From Candidatus Bathyarchaeota archaeon (GTDB lineage: Archaea; Thermoproteota; Bathyarchaeia; Bathyarchaeales; Bathycorpusculaceae), in contig JACUTN010000038.1 of assembly GCA_014859805.1 (NCBI GenBank), forward strand, positions 1-8,204: a stretch of 8,204 bases of DNA, given 5' to 3'. Below the pieces are notes generated by a model, which was not told the DNA's origin, did not search any database, and was given only the letters and a program-made list of their open reading frames with translations. This document shows positions 1 through 5,613 of the stretch, one piece after another. Each line of letters begins with the position of its first letter. Positions within the stretch are counted from its first letter, which is position 1. The translations under genes and the position numbers were made by a program.

Positions 1-674
1 TCTCTAAGCGGGTCTTGAAACTGTCCTCCACCAATTAATCCAGCCACGTGAGCAGCGTCGTATCCTACGGTTGCGCCCACCGAGTGAATGGCGTCAGCCA
101 ACTCTTTGACTGGATGAGGAAACGGGAAAACACTTGCGCCAAACATGACAAGCTTAGGCGGTCTGCCCTCTGCTACGAGCTTTTGAATCCTGCTCTTCGC
201 CCTGTCCACATCAATGGTTAATTCCTTATAGTCTAAAGGTAAATATTCAACTACTAGACCATGCACTGCACCTGCTGTGCCCCCAAGCTTCTTCTTGCCC
301 ATTGTGATGTGTCCGCCGGCTGGAATTGATAGCGCCATCATAGTGTCGCCTGGTTCTGTGAAAGCCGTGTAGACTACGAGATTTGCAACAACTCCTGAAA
401 TGGGTCTAACGTCTACAAACTCCGCGTTGAAAAGCTTCTTCATGAGTTCGATGCATTTGAACTCGACTTGGTCTATGAAGTGGCATCCAGCATAAACACG
501 TTCTCCAGGCCATCCCTCAGCATAACGGTTTCCAAAGTCAGTTGCCAGAGTTTCCCGTACTGCTGGACTCGGAACGTTTTCGCTTGCTATGAGTGGGATG
601 CACTCTTGAAACAATTTGTGATGTTGTTGGAGAAGGTCGAACACATGATTATAGTCATCTTGAGGAGTTGCCAT
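1..674 (-). CDS. glyA: Serine hydroxymethyltransferase, N-terminal 224 residues (gene runs off the left edge)
   Basis: PLP enzyme that interconverts serine and glycine while moving a one-carbon unit to or from a pterin carrier (a methanopterin-type or folate carrier in archaea); cytoplasmic. Translating the minus strand gives family landmarks in order: PLIASENVPSPAVRE (residues 27-41), YAEGWPGERVYAGC (51-64), the glycine-rich SIPAGGHITMG stretch (116-126), and YDAAHVAGLIGGGQF (205-219). In the last, D206 and H209 match the residues that hold the PLP ring. The PLP-binding lysine and the C-terminal domain lie outside the window. The start at 674 (protein MATPQDDY) is preferred over an in-frame ATG at 692, because AAGGTG sits 5 bases before 674 and a TATA-like box at 711-720 would start transcription near 690, too late for the upstream ATG. 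Divergent from Sec61-beta. Family assignment is very secure; the carrier is not determinable. Confidence 0.95.
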   Translation of the reverse strand, partial: MATPQDDYNHVFDLLQQHHKLFQECIPLIASENVPSPAVRETLATDFGNRYAEGWPGERVYAGCHFIDQVEFKCIELMKKLFNAEFVDVRPISGVVANLVVYTAFTEPGDTMMALSIPAGGHITMGKKKLGGTAGAVHGLVVEYLPLDYKELTIDVDRAKSRIQKLVAEGRPPKLVMFGASVFPFPHPVKELADAIHSVGATVGYDAAHVAGLIGGGQFQDPLR

Positions 675-679
675 TTCAA

Positions 680-685
680 CACCTT
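680..685 (-). promoter_or_regulatory. Ribosome binding site deciding the glyA start
   Basis: On the minus strand AAGGTG is followed by 5 bases and then ATG (A at 674). It matches the archaeal anti-Shine-Dalgarno core GGTG. No comparable site precedes the in-frame ATG at 692. Confidence 0.55.
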
Positions 686-710
686 CTTGCATCACACTAT
701 CATTCTTTCA

Positions 711-720
711 AGGATAAAAA
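711..720 (-). promoter_or_regulatory. TATA-like element for glyA
   Basis: Minus-strand TTTTTATCCT lies about 40 bases before the preferred glyA start. With the usual archaeal distance of about 25 bases from TATA to start, transcription would begin near 690 and give a short leader carrying the AAGGTG site. Recognised by eye only. Confidence 0.35.
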
Positions 721-733
721 CTCTTTGAAGAGC

Positions 734-745
734 AAACATTAATAA
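734..745 (+). promoter_or_regulatory. Possible TATA-like element for Sec61-beta
   Basis: AAACATTAATAA has an A-rich BRE-like left half and an ATTAATAA TATA-like half. It predicts transcription from about 768, just ahead of the GAGGT site at 781-785. The 120-base spacer between the divergent genes is AT-rich throughout, so the exact element is uncertain. Confidence 0.25.
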
Positions 746-794
746 TGTGGATAAGATACGATTTAATTGCTGAACTCAAAGAGGTTTCAAGAAA

Positions 795-962
795 ATGAGC
801 AAGAAAAAGAAAAAGAAGGAATCGCCAATGCCCGCTGCAAGTGCAGGCTTACTCAGATTTTTTGAAGAGGAAACTGAAGGCGTCAAAGTTAGGCCCGAAC
901 TACTTATGGGTTTGGCAGTAGCATTAATAGTCGTATGTGTTCTAGCGCAAACATTCTTCTAA
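795..962 (+). CDS. secG: Preprotein translocase subunit Sec61-beta (SecG), 55 residues
   Basis: Small tail-anchored subunit of the SecYE-beta protein-conducting channel in the archaeal cytoplasmic membrane. The 55-residue product has the full family layout: a lysine-rich start (MSKKKKKKES), the conserved cytoplasmic stretch AGLLRFFEEETEGVKVRPE (residues 17-35), and one C-terminal membrane helix rich in Leu, Val and Ala (about residues 36-53) ending in QTFF. The length is normal for archaeal Sec61-beta. A GAGGT site at 781-785 lies 9 bases before the ATG. The gene is divergent from glyA and ends 10 bases from the convergent Sm-like gene. The SAGLLRFFEEE block makes the family call secure; no other subunit of the channel is in the window. 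Confidence 0.95.
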   Translation: MSKKKKKKESPMPAASAGLLRFFEEETEGVKVRPELLMGLAVALIVVCVLAQTFF

Positions 963-972
963 ACTGATGACT

Positions 973-1260
973 TTAACGACGAGAAGAAGTATGCAAAATT
1001 TCTATTCTCTGAACAGAGTCAAGATGAACAAAGATTTCACTCCTCTCTTCTCTACTCGCAACTTGAGGTATAGGCTGAGCAATAGTTGCACGCAGTATGA
1101 CGGCTTCAGCATCTGAAAGCCATATCCCAGGTGGCTCTCTGGTGACTGCCGCCAAGCTTCCCTCAAAACCATAAGAAGAATCCAGAATCACCCGTATCTT
1201 CTTACCTAAGTTTTTCTCAAGCATGTGAAATATTGTTGGAGGTAGACTTTGTTCTGGCAT
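973..1260 (-). CDS. Small protein with a probable Sm-like (LSm) fold, 95 residues
   Basis: Not a protein I can name with certainty. Residues 19-52 (starting GKKIRVILDSSYGFEGSLAAV and running to WLSDAEAV) look like the Sm1 motif: a basic strand, a GFEG turn, and a strand ending in a Leu-x-Asp-Ala pattern. Residues 76-88 (IFVHLDSVQRIEI) look like Sm2, where a loop joins two short strands. The region between them (53-75) is longer than in classical archaeal LSm proteins. The size suits a protein that forms rings and binds RNA, but that role is inference. No ribosome binding site is visible before the ATG at 1260; a TATA-like box about 36 bases upstream suggests a near-leaderless message. A later in-frame Met (residue 13) just before the domain is an alternative start. 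The gene ends 10 bases from Sec61-beta, tail to tail. Confidence 0.8.
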   Translation of the reverse strand: MPEQSLPPTIFHMLEKNLGKKIRVILDSSYGFEGSLAAVTREPPGIWLSDAEAVILRATIAQPIPQVASREERSEIFVHLDSVQRIEILHTSSRR

Positions 1261-1290
1261 AGCTTTCGCAAAATCTTAGATTGGCGTTCG

Positions 1291-1300
1291 AGAATAAAAC
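1291..1300 (-). promoter_or_regulatory. TATA-like element for the Sm-like gene
   Basis: Minus-strand GTTTTATTCT is centred about 36 bases before the ATG at 1260, predicting a leader of roughly 10 bases. This agrees with the lack of a ribosome binding site. Confidence 0.35.
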
Positions 1301-1371
1301 AGTTGCCCTTCTGAGAGAACATCAAAGCATTATGTAAAGGCGTTCTGGTCCATGCCTCGTGTTGTCCCAAT

Positions 1372-1430
1372 TTTTAAGTGTTTATGTTAAAACGGTTAGT
1401 TCGTCGAATGTAGTGATTATTTTAAGTGTT
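1372..1430. repeat. Direct repeat of TTTTAAGTGTT (two copies, 48 bases apart)
   Basis: TTTTAAGTGTT occurs at 1372-1382 and again at 1420-1430. A second word, GTTTATGTT, is also duplicated at 1380-1388 and 1448-1456, so the block TTTTAAGTGTTTATGTT is partly repeated ahead of the DUF2070 promoter. They may be operator half-sites, or simply low-complexity AT-rich sequence. Confidence 0.5.
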
Positions 1431-1436
1431 CTTAAA
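1421..1436. repeat. Perfect inverted repeat TTTAAG-TGTT-CTTAAA
   Basis: Six-base arms are separated by a 4-base loop, overlapping the second copy of the direct repeat. It lies about 35 bases before the TATA-like element of the DUF2070 gene, a position that would suit an activator or regulator dimer. It is too AT-rich to be a stable RNA hairpin. Confidence 0.45.
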
Positions 1437-1470
1437 GAATCAGTAACGTTTATGTTGTTTTTCGCGACAG

Positions 1471-1478
1471 TTTAATAT
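1471..1478 (+). promoter_or_regulatory. TATA-like element for the DUF2070 gene
   Basis: TTTAATAT is centred about 37 bases before the ATG at 1511. It predicts transcription from about 1500, downstream of the alternative TTG start at 1481. Confidence 0.4.
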
Positions 1479-1510
1479 GTTTGGTATTCTCTGATAAAAA
1501 CTCGTCTGAG

Positions 1511-3313
1511 ATGATGCGTGTGGCCGTTGAGGATTCGTTGAATCAGTCCATGGATAAAGTAGTTAAACGTTATTCATCATTATTTAGGCTTCCGTCATAC
1601 GCAAAAGTGCTTTTACTTCTTGCCTTATCTTGTTTGAGCGCAGGAACCCTTTCTGCAATCACCCTTTTCCCTCCATTTGAGGCGCTGGTTAACGGATTAT
1701 TTCTAGGGTTTTCCGTATTCATTGTAAACTTGATTTTTGACTATGTTGTGAGCATGTTGATCTTAGGGCAAGACCCGATTTATGACATTAGAAGAACTGC
1801 AGCACTTTCCCTTTTCTGCTGGGGTTTATGGCTTTTGTTTATTCTCGTAGGCGTTGCTATTGGAATGCTGGTTAGGCTTTGTCTTCTAGGGTTTTCAGCC
1901 GTGCTAATCTTGCGTCTAATCGTGTTTAACTCAACAAGCTCCACGGGCTTTAAACGGCTTCTAGCGGCTTCTCTTCTTCAGCCTTTTCCTTGCGTAATTC
2001 CGTTTTTGCTGTTTTGGGCAGAAATCAATTACTTTCTCATATCTCTGTTCATCATTTTTTCAACGGTTGTAAGTGTTCTTTCGAGTTTCTTTTTTATTTC
2101 TTTATTGAACAGTGTAGGCGAGCAAACACTTAAAATTCCTTCCTTATCTCTTTTTAAGGCTTTTTTGCTTAACTGGATAGTGGGTTTAAATGCTCCTTTT
2201 GAGGAATTTCTTGAGAAGTTGGGCGAAGAACAAGATGTTAAAGTTTCCTTGATAAAGTTTGATGCGTCCAAACCTAAAGCAGTTATAGTCGTTCCCTTCG
2301 TTCATCCCGGCCCATTCAAAAACGTTGGGAGCAGTCTTTTGCCATCCATGCTTAAGACCACTTTAGAAAACGAACTTAACTGTGTTGCGTGTGTTCCTCA
2401 CGGTTTGCTTGGCCATGAGCTTGACCTGTCTTCTCAGATTCAAAACCAGAAAATACTCAATCGTGTCGTCGAGTCCTCGAACTTCAAGGCTACTGAAGCA
2501 CAGGCAACACCTTTTATTAAGGTTAGCAACGGTTTGGCTACTGCATGCTGCCAAATTTTCGGTAAATTTGCTTTCCTTTCATTTACCCTTGCACCAAAAA
2601 CAACCGAAGACTTACCACAAGAATTAGGGCTGTTTGTCCAAGGAGAAGCAGAAAGGCATGAAATAACCCACTGCGCGGTTGTTAACGCTCATAACAGCAT
2701 TAACGGAACAATAAGCACACAAGAAGCTTTGAACGCGTTGAAAGCAACTGCAGCCAAATGTTTAGAGCAAACAGCCTCTTTGAAACGTTTGCCCTTTGAA
2801 GTTGGTGCTGCCACTGTTATGCCAAAGGAGTTCAGTCTCAAAGATGGTATGGGACCTGGCGGCATCACTGTAATCGTCGTCAAGGTTGGCGAACAGAAAA
2901 CCGCTTATGTGGTAATCGACGGTAACAACATGGTTTCAGGACTGCGTGAAAAGATTCTTTCAACTCTCAAATCCATGGGCATCAGTGAAAGCGAGGTTTT
3001 CACAACAGACACGCACTCAGTAAATGCCGTAATATTAAGCAAGCGCGGATACCACCCAATAGGCGAAGCTATAGATCATGAAAAATTGATTGGCTACATT
3101 AAAAGAGCAACGCTTGCCGCTGTGTCTGATTTAGAACGTGCAAAGGCTGGGGCACGTAGCATAACTGTTCCTAACGTTAAGGTTATTGGAGAGAAAAAAC
3201 TGGAAACATTATGCCTCCTCACAGACAGCGTCGCTCAAAAGGCAAAAAAGACTGTTATCCCAATTTTTGCGACCGCTGGTTTACTTTTAATGTTATTTTT
3301 GATGTTTGTTTAA
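1511..3313 (+). CDS. DUF2070 family membrane protein, 600 residues
   Basis: Archaeal membrane protein of unknown function. Residue numbers count from the ATG at 1511. Roughly six hydrophobic segments occupy residues 30-200, then a large soluble domain (about 215-580), then a C-terminal membrane helix (about 581-600, ending LLLMLFLMFV) that would tether the domain at both ends. Conserved-looking polar blocks in the soluble domain are HPGPFKNVGSSLLP (265-278), HGLLGHELDL (297-306), VNAHNS (391-396), GMGPGG (446-451), VIDGNN (468-473), TTDTHSVN (498-505) and GYHPIGE (513-519). So many His, Asp and Asn residues suggest a metal or catalytic site, but no activity is established. Neither start has a ribosome binding site. 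A TTG at 1481 would add 10 residues; the ATG at 1511 is preferred because of the TATA-like box at 1471-1478. porG follows 58 bases downstream. Confidence 0.88.
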   Translation: MMRVAVEDSLNQSMDKVVKRYSSLFRLPSYAKVLLLLALSCLSAGTLSAITLFPPFEALVNGLFLGFSVFIVNLIFDYVVSMLILGQDPIYDIRRTAALSLFCWGLWLLFILVGVAIGMLVRLCLLGFSAVLILRLIVFNSTSSTGFKRLLAASLLQPFPCVIPFLLFWAEINYFLISLFIIFSTVVSVLSSFFFISLLNSVGEQTLKIPSLSLFKAFLLNWIVGLNAPFEEFLEKLGEEQDVKVSLIKFDASKPKAVIVVPFVHPGPFKNVGSSLLPSMLKTTLENELNCVACVPHGLLGHELDLSSQIQNQKILNRVVESSNFKATEAQATPFIKVSNGLATACCQIFGKFAFLSFTLAPKTTEDLPQELGLFVQGEAERHEITHCAVVNAHNSINGTISTQEALNALKATAAKCLEQTASLKRLPFEVGAATVMPKEFSLKDGMGPGGITVIVVKVGEQKTAYVVIDGNNMVSGLREKILSTLKSMGISESEVFTTDTHSVNAVILSKRGYHPIGEAIDHEKLIGYIKRATLAAVSDLERAKAGARSITVPNVKVIGEKKLETLCLLTDSVAQKAKKTVIPIFATAGLLLMLFLMFV

Positions 3314-3320
3314 CCTAACG

Positions 3321-3328
3321 CTAATAAG
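3321..3328 (+). promoter_or_regulatory. Weak TATA-like element for the por operon
   Basis: CTAATAAG is the best candidate in the 58-base gap after the DUF2070 gene. It would start transcription near 3350, just ahead of the GGAAGGA site. It is a poor match, and read-through from the upstream gene is also possible. Confidence 0.2.
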
Positions 3329-3357
3329 TTCGAAGTGTTCAATTTTCATTTCCTAAT

Positions 3358-3364
3358 GGAAGGA
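3358..3364 (+). promoter_or_regulatory. Ribosome binding site supporting a TTG start for porG
   Basis: GGAAGGA ends 7 bases before the TTG at 3372. The nearby ATG at 3356 is in another frame and stops after seven codons, so the TTG start is the best fit to the conserved N-terminus. Confidence 0.5.
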
Positions 3365-3371
3365 AGAAGTC

Positions 3372-3929
3372 TTGTTTAAGGAGATTAGAATTCACGGTCG
3401 TGGAGGACAAGGAGCAGTTACTGCTGCACAGTTGTTGGCTCACGCCGCTTTCCTTGAGGGCAAATGGGTTCAAGCCTTTCCATATTTCGGAGCGGAACGA
3501 AGAGGCGCTCCAGTAAAAGCCTTCGCAAGAATAAGCGATGGACCAATACTTATGCACAGCCAAATTTACGATCCAGACTATGTGATAATTCTGTCCCCTG
3601 AACTTACGCGAGTTGTGGATGTAACCGAAGGCTTGAAAAAAGACGGTTTCATTCTAATGAACACAACAAAAAAGCCTGAAGAGACTAGTTTAAACGGTCA
3701 GCGAATAGCCACAGTTGACGCAACTGGAATTGCAATTGAATTAGAACTGCTTGTCGCTGGATTTCCAGTTGTTAACACGGCAATTTTAGGGGCATTTGCC
3801 AAAGCAACACGTGAAATTAAGTTAGAGAGCTTCTTAAAAGCTATAAGACAAACTTGGTCTGGAAGCGCTGGAGAAAAAAACACTAAGGCAGCTGAACTTG
3901 CTTATGAACAATCAATAAAGGGATGGTGA
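3372..3929 (+). CDS. porG: 2-oxoacid (probably pyruvate):ferredoxin oxidoreductase, gamma subunit, 185 residues
   Basis: Gamma subunit of the multi-subunit enzyme that converts a 2-oxoacid and CoA to acyl-CoA and CO2, or the reverse for carbon fixation; cytoplasmic. The protein opens with the family strand-loop IRIHGRGGQGAVTAAQ (residues 5-20), followed by FPYFGAERRGAPVKAFARIS (36-55). Both are hallmark blocks of POR/KOR/VOR gamma domains. Its length is typical of a stand-alone gamma subunit. Translation starts at TTG, which matches the usual N-terminus beginning a few residues before the GRGGQG loop. It is the first gene of a four-gene unit; its TGA lies inside the ribosome binding site of the next gene, implying coupled translation. 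Pyruvate is the likeliest substrate from the gamma-delta-alpha-beta order, but 2-oxoisovalerate or another oxoacid cannot be excluded. Confidence 0.93.
   Translation: MFKEIRIHGRGGQGAVTAAQLLAHAAFLEGKWVQAFPYFGAERRGAPVKAFARISDGPILMHSQIYDPDYVIILSPELTRVVDVTEGLKKDGFILMNTTKKPEETSLNGQRIATVDATGIAIELELLVAGFPVVNTAILGAFAKATREIKLESFLKAIRQTWSGSAGEKNTKAAELAYEQSIKGW
3925..3929 (+). promoter_or_regulatory. Ribosome binding site GGTGA deciding the start of the delta fusion
   Basis: GGTGA, which includes the porG stop codon TGA, lies 5 bases before the ATG at 3935. An in-frame ATG at 3923 overlaps porG and has only an adjacent AAAGGG before it, so 3935 is preferred. Confidence 0.55.
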
Positions 3930-3934
3930 AATCA

Positions 3935-5611
3935 ATGGTTGTGGTTCCGAAAACCCGTAAAGAAATGCCCGTCACAACATTATCCGTTCCAACTATCGGC
4001 AGTGCGGGAAAAACTGGCTTTTGGAGAGATTTTAGGCCTGTCATGGTTGAACTTGTTTCACCATGCACATATGATTGTCCAGCCAACAATCGTCTGCCTC
4101 AAATTTTCGAAAAAATCAGGGATGGAAAACTGGAAGAAGCAGCGAAAATCTTTCTAGAAACCAACCCTTTCCCATCCATCACTGGAAGAATCTGCCCTCA
4201 CTTTTGCGAGGAACATTGCAACCGCAGTGAATATGACGAAGCAGTATCGATAAGGTCTATAGAACGGTTCTTAGGCGACTACATTCTTGAAAGGAAAGGT
4301 GAAGCTGGTTTTCATGAAATTTCTACGGAAAAGGGCAAAAAAATCGGTATAATAGGTTCTGGACCTGCTGGTCTTTCAGCAGCCTACTACCTAAGGAAAA
4401 TGGGGTATAACGTAACGATATTTGAGAGTGAGGAAAAACCAGGCGGCATGCTCACTTATGGAATACCGCCGTACAGGCTTCCGAAACAAATTGTGGAGAA
4501 AGAAGTAGCTGCTCTTACAAAAATGGGTATAGAAATCAAATCAGGAAAAACCGTAGGTGAGGACATAAAGTTTGAGGATGTTCAAAAAGAGTTTGATGCG
4601 GTGCTTTTGGCAATAGGCGCATGGAAAGAAAGGGACATCGGAATATCAGGGGAACAGTTGATGATGTCAGGGTTGGAGTTCTTAGGCGAAGTAAACAAGG
4701 GACTGATGGAACCGCCGGGGATGGATGTTGCGGTGATAGGTGGCGGAAACGTTAGCGTAGATGTTGCCAGAACCCTGAAAAGACTAAAGGCAAAACCCTC
4801 CATTCTTTATAGGCGAACTGAAAAGGAAATGCCTGCGATAAGCGAAGAAGTAACGAAAGCAAAGGAAGACGGCATAGAATTTCACTTTCTTACACAGCCA
4901 GTAGATGCGTCAAAAAAGAACGGAAAAATCGTGCTTAAGTGTATTAGGATGAGGCTTGGAGAACTCGACGCTTCTGGAAGGAGAAGACCGATACCAATTG
5001 AAGGTTCGCAATTTACGCTAGAGTTTGATGCTGTCATAAAGGCAATAGGTGAAGGACCAGACACAACATGGATTCCTAAAAAATTTCTGAATGAAGGAGG
5101 CTGGATGAAAGTAGATTCAGCAACGGGTGTTGTGGGTGAAAACCTGTTTGCAGCGGGAGATTTGATCTCAGGTCCAGCAACAGTTGTTGAAGCTATAGCA
5201 GCTGGGAGAAGGACGGCGAGGAGCATAAACCAGTATCTACGTGGAGAAGAGATAAGACCTGAAGTTCCGCTGGAAAAACCCGTGAAAATAGAGGGAATAA
5301 ACATTGAGTATTATGAGCCAAAAGAAAGAGCGAAAGCTTCTGAATTGCCACCTGAAGAAAGAACAAAGTCATTGGATAAAGAGGAGACTTCGGGTATAAG
5401 CTTGGAAAAAGTTCAAGATGAAGCTCATAGATGCTTCAGTTGTGGCTACTGCAGGGCGTGCGATATTTGCTGGATCTTCTGTCCCGATGGTTCCGTAGAC
5501 TTGGAAAACGGCGGCAAACCTGAATTTGATTATGACTATTGCAAAGGCTGTGGAATATGCTCAAACGAGTGCCCGTGTGGTGTCATAATAATGGAAAGGG
5601 AGGAAGAATAA
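3935..5611 (+). CDS. porD: 2-oxoacid:ferredoxin oxidoreductase delta subunit with an inserted GltD-like FAD/NAD(P)H oxidoreductase, 558 residues
   Basis: Electron-transfer subunit of the Por complex with unusual architecture; numbering is from 3935. Residues 12-36 carry the PorD N-terminal signature (GSAGKTGFWRDFRPV, 22-36). Then comes the helical Fe-S domain of glutamate-synthase-small-subunit-like proteins, with Cys 44, 48, 87, 91 and 95 (GRICPHFCEEHC). Next is an FAD-binding Rossmann fold (GSGPAG, 141-146) with the GGMLTYGIPPYRLP block (170-183), an NAD(P)H-binding fold (IGGGNVSVDVARTLKR, 268-283, then YRR), and the closing FAD motif AAGDLISGPATVVEA (406-420). From residue 500 the PorD-type ferredoxin domain has Cys 500, 503, 506, 509, 512, 516 and Cys 536, 539, 542, 546, 548, enough for two [4Fe-4S] clusters. 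Ordinary PorD is about 80-110 residues, with RPV followed almost at once by the ferredoxin cysteines; here about 460 residues lie between. Gaps are 5 bases after porG and 2 before porA. The domains are clear; direct NAD(P)H coupling is inference. Confidence 0.92.
   Translation: MVVVPKTRKEMPVTTLSVPTIGSAGKTGFWRDFRPVMVELVSPCTYDCPANNRLPQIFEKIRDGKLEEAAKIFLETNPFPSITGRICPHFCEEHCNRSEYDEAVSIRSIERFLGDYILERKGEAGFHEISTEKGKKIGIIGSGPAGLSAAYYLRKMGYNVTIFESEEKPGGMLTYGIPPYRLPKQIVEKEVAALTKMGIEIKSGKTVGEDIKFEDVQKEFDAVLLAIGAWKERDIGISGEQLMMSGLEFLGEVNKGLMEPPGMDVAVIGGGNVSVDVARTLKRLKAKPSILYRRTEKEMPAISEEVTKAKEDGIEFHFLTQPVDASKKNGKIVLKCIRMRLGELDASGRRRPIPIEGSQFTLEFDAVIKAIGEGPDTTWIPKKFLNEGGWMKVDSATGVVGENLFAAGDLISGPATVVEAIAAGRRTARSINQYLRGEEIRPEVPLEKPVKIEGINIEYYEPKERAKASELPPEERTKSLDKEETSGISLEKVQDEAHRCFSCGYCRACDICWIFCPDGSVDLENGGKPEFDYDYCKGCGICSNECPCGVIIMEREEE
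5598..5603 (+). promoter_or_regulatory. Ribosome binding site for porA
   Basis: GGGAGG lies 10 bases before the ATG at 5614, inside the last codons of the delta fusion. It supports starting porA at 5614 (MAQTVID) rather than extending the frame upstream into the fusion gene. Confidence 0.5.
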
Positions 5612-5613
5612 AG

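Larger units (their letters stand above)
1261..1510. other. Intergenic region between divergent genes, with promoters and AT-rich repeats
   Basis: About 250 bases with no convincing gene or RNA. It contains a TATA-like element for the minus-strand Sm-like gene (1291-1300), one for the DUF2070 gene (1471-1478), and a group of direct and inverted repeats between 1372 and 1456. No C/D-box motif, tRNA-like fold or sizeable hairpin was seen. Confidence 0.6.

Noticed and set aside
468..728. Open frame on the + strand opposite the glyA start
   Set aside because: It is antisense to a clear serine hydroxymethyltransferase; its translation is Cys/Ser/Phe-rich and matches nothing recognisable.
963..970. 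CTGATGAC after Sec61-beta as a C box of a C/D guide RNA
   Set aside because: The first base does not fit RUGAUGA, and there is no D box or terminal stem at a fitting distance.
3333..3340. AAGTGTTC before porG, also present at 1424-1431 in the DUF2070 upstream region
   Set aside because: An eight-base word shared with one upstream site and also found inside the DUF2070 coding sequence near 2070; too short and too widespread to call a shared operator.
3282..3350. T-rich stretches at the end of the DUF2070 gene and just after it, as a terminator
   Set aside because: The T runs (for example T5 at 3296-3300) encode the hydrophobic C-terminal helix, and the run at 3342-3346 is short; neither is distinctive enough to call.
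4882..5304. 140-codon minus-strand open frame inside the delta fusion
   Set aside because: Lies opposite the NAD(P)H/FAD-binding region, whose motifs are intact; the antisense translation is low-complexity with no family features.
5539..5613. Upstream extension of porA by 25 codons
   Set aside because: It overlaps the second ferredoxin motif of the delta fusion, is not part of the PorA family, and the ATG at 5614 has a GGGAGG site.
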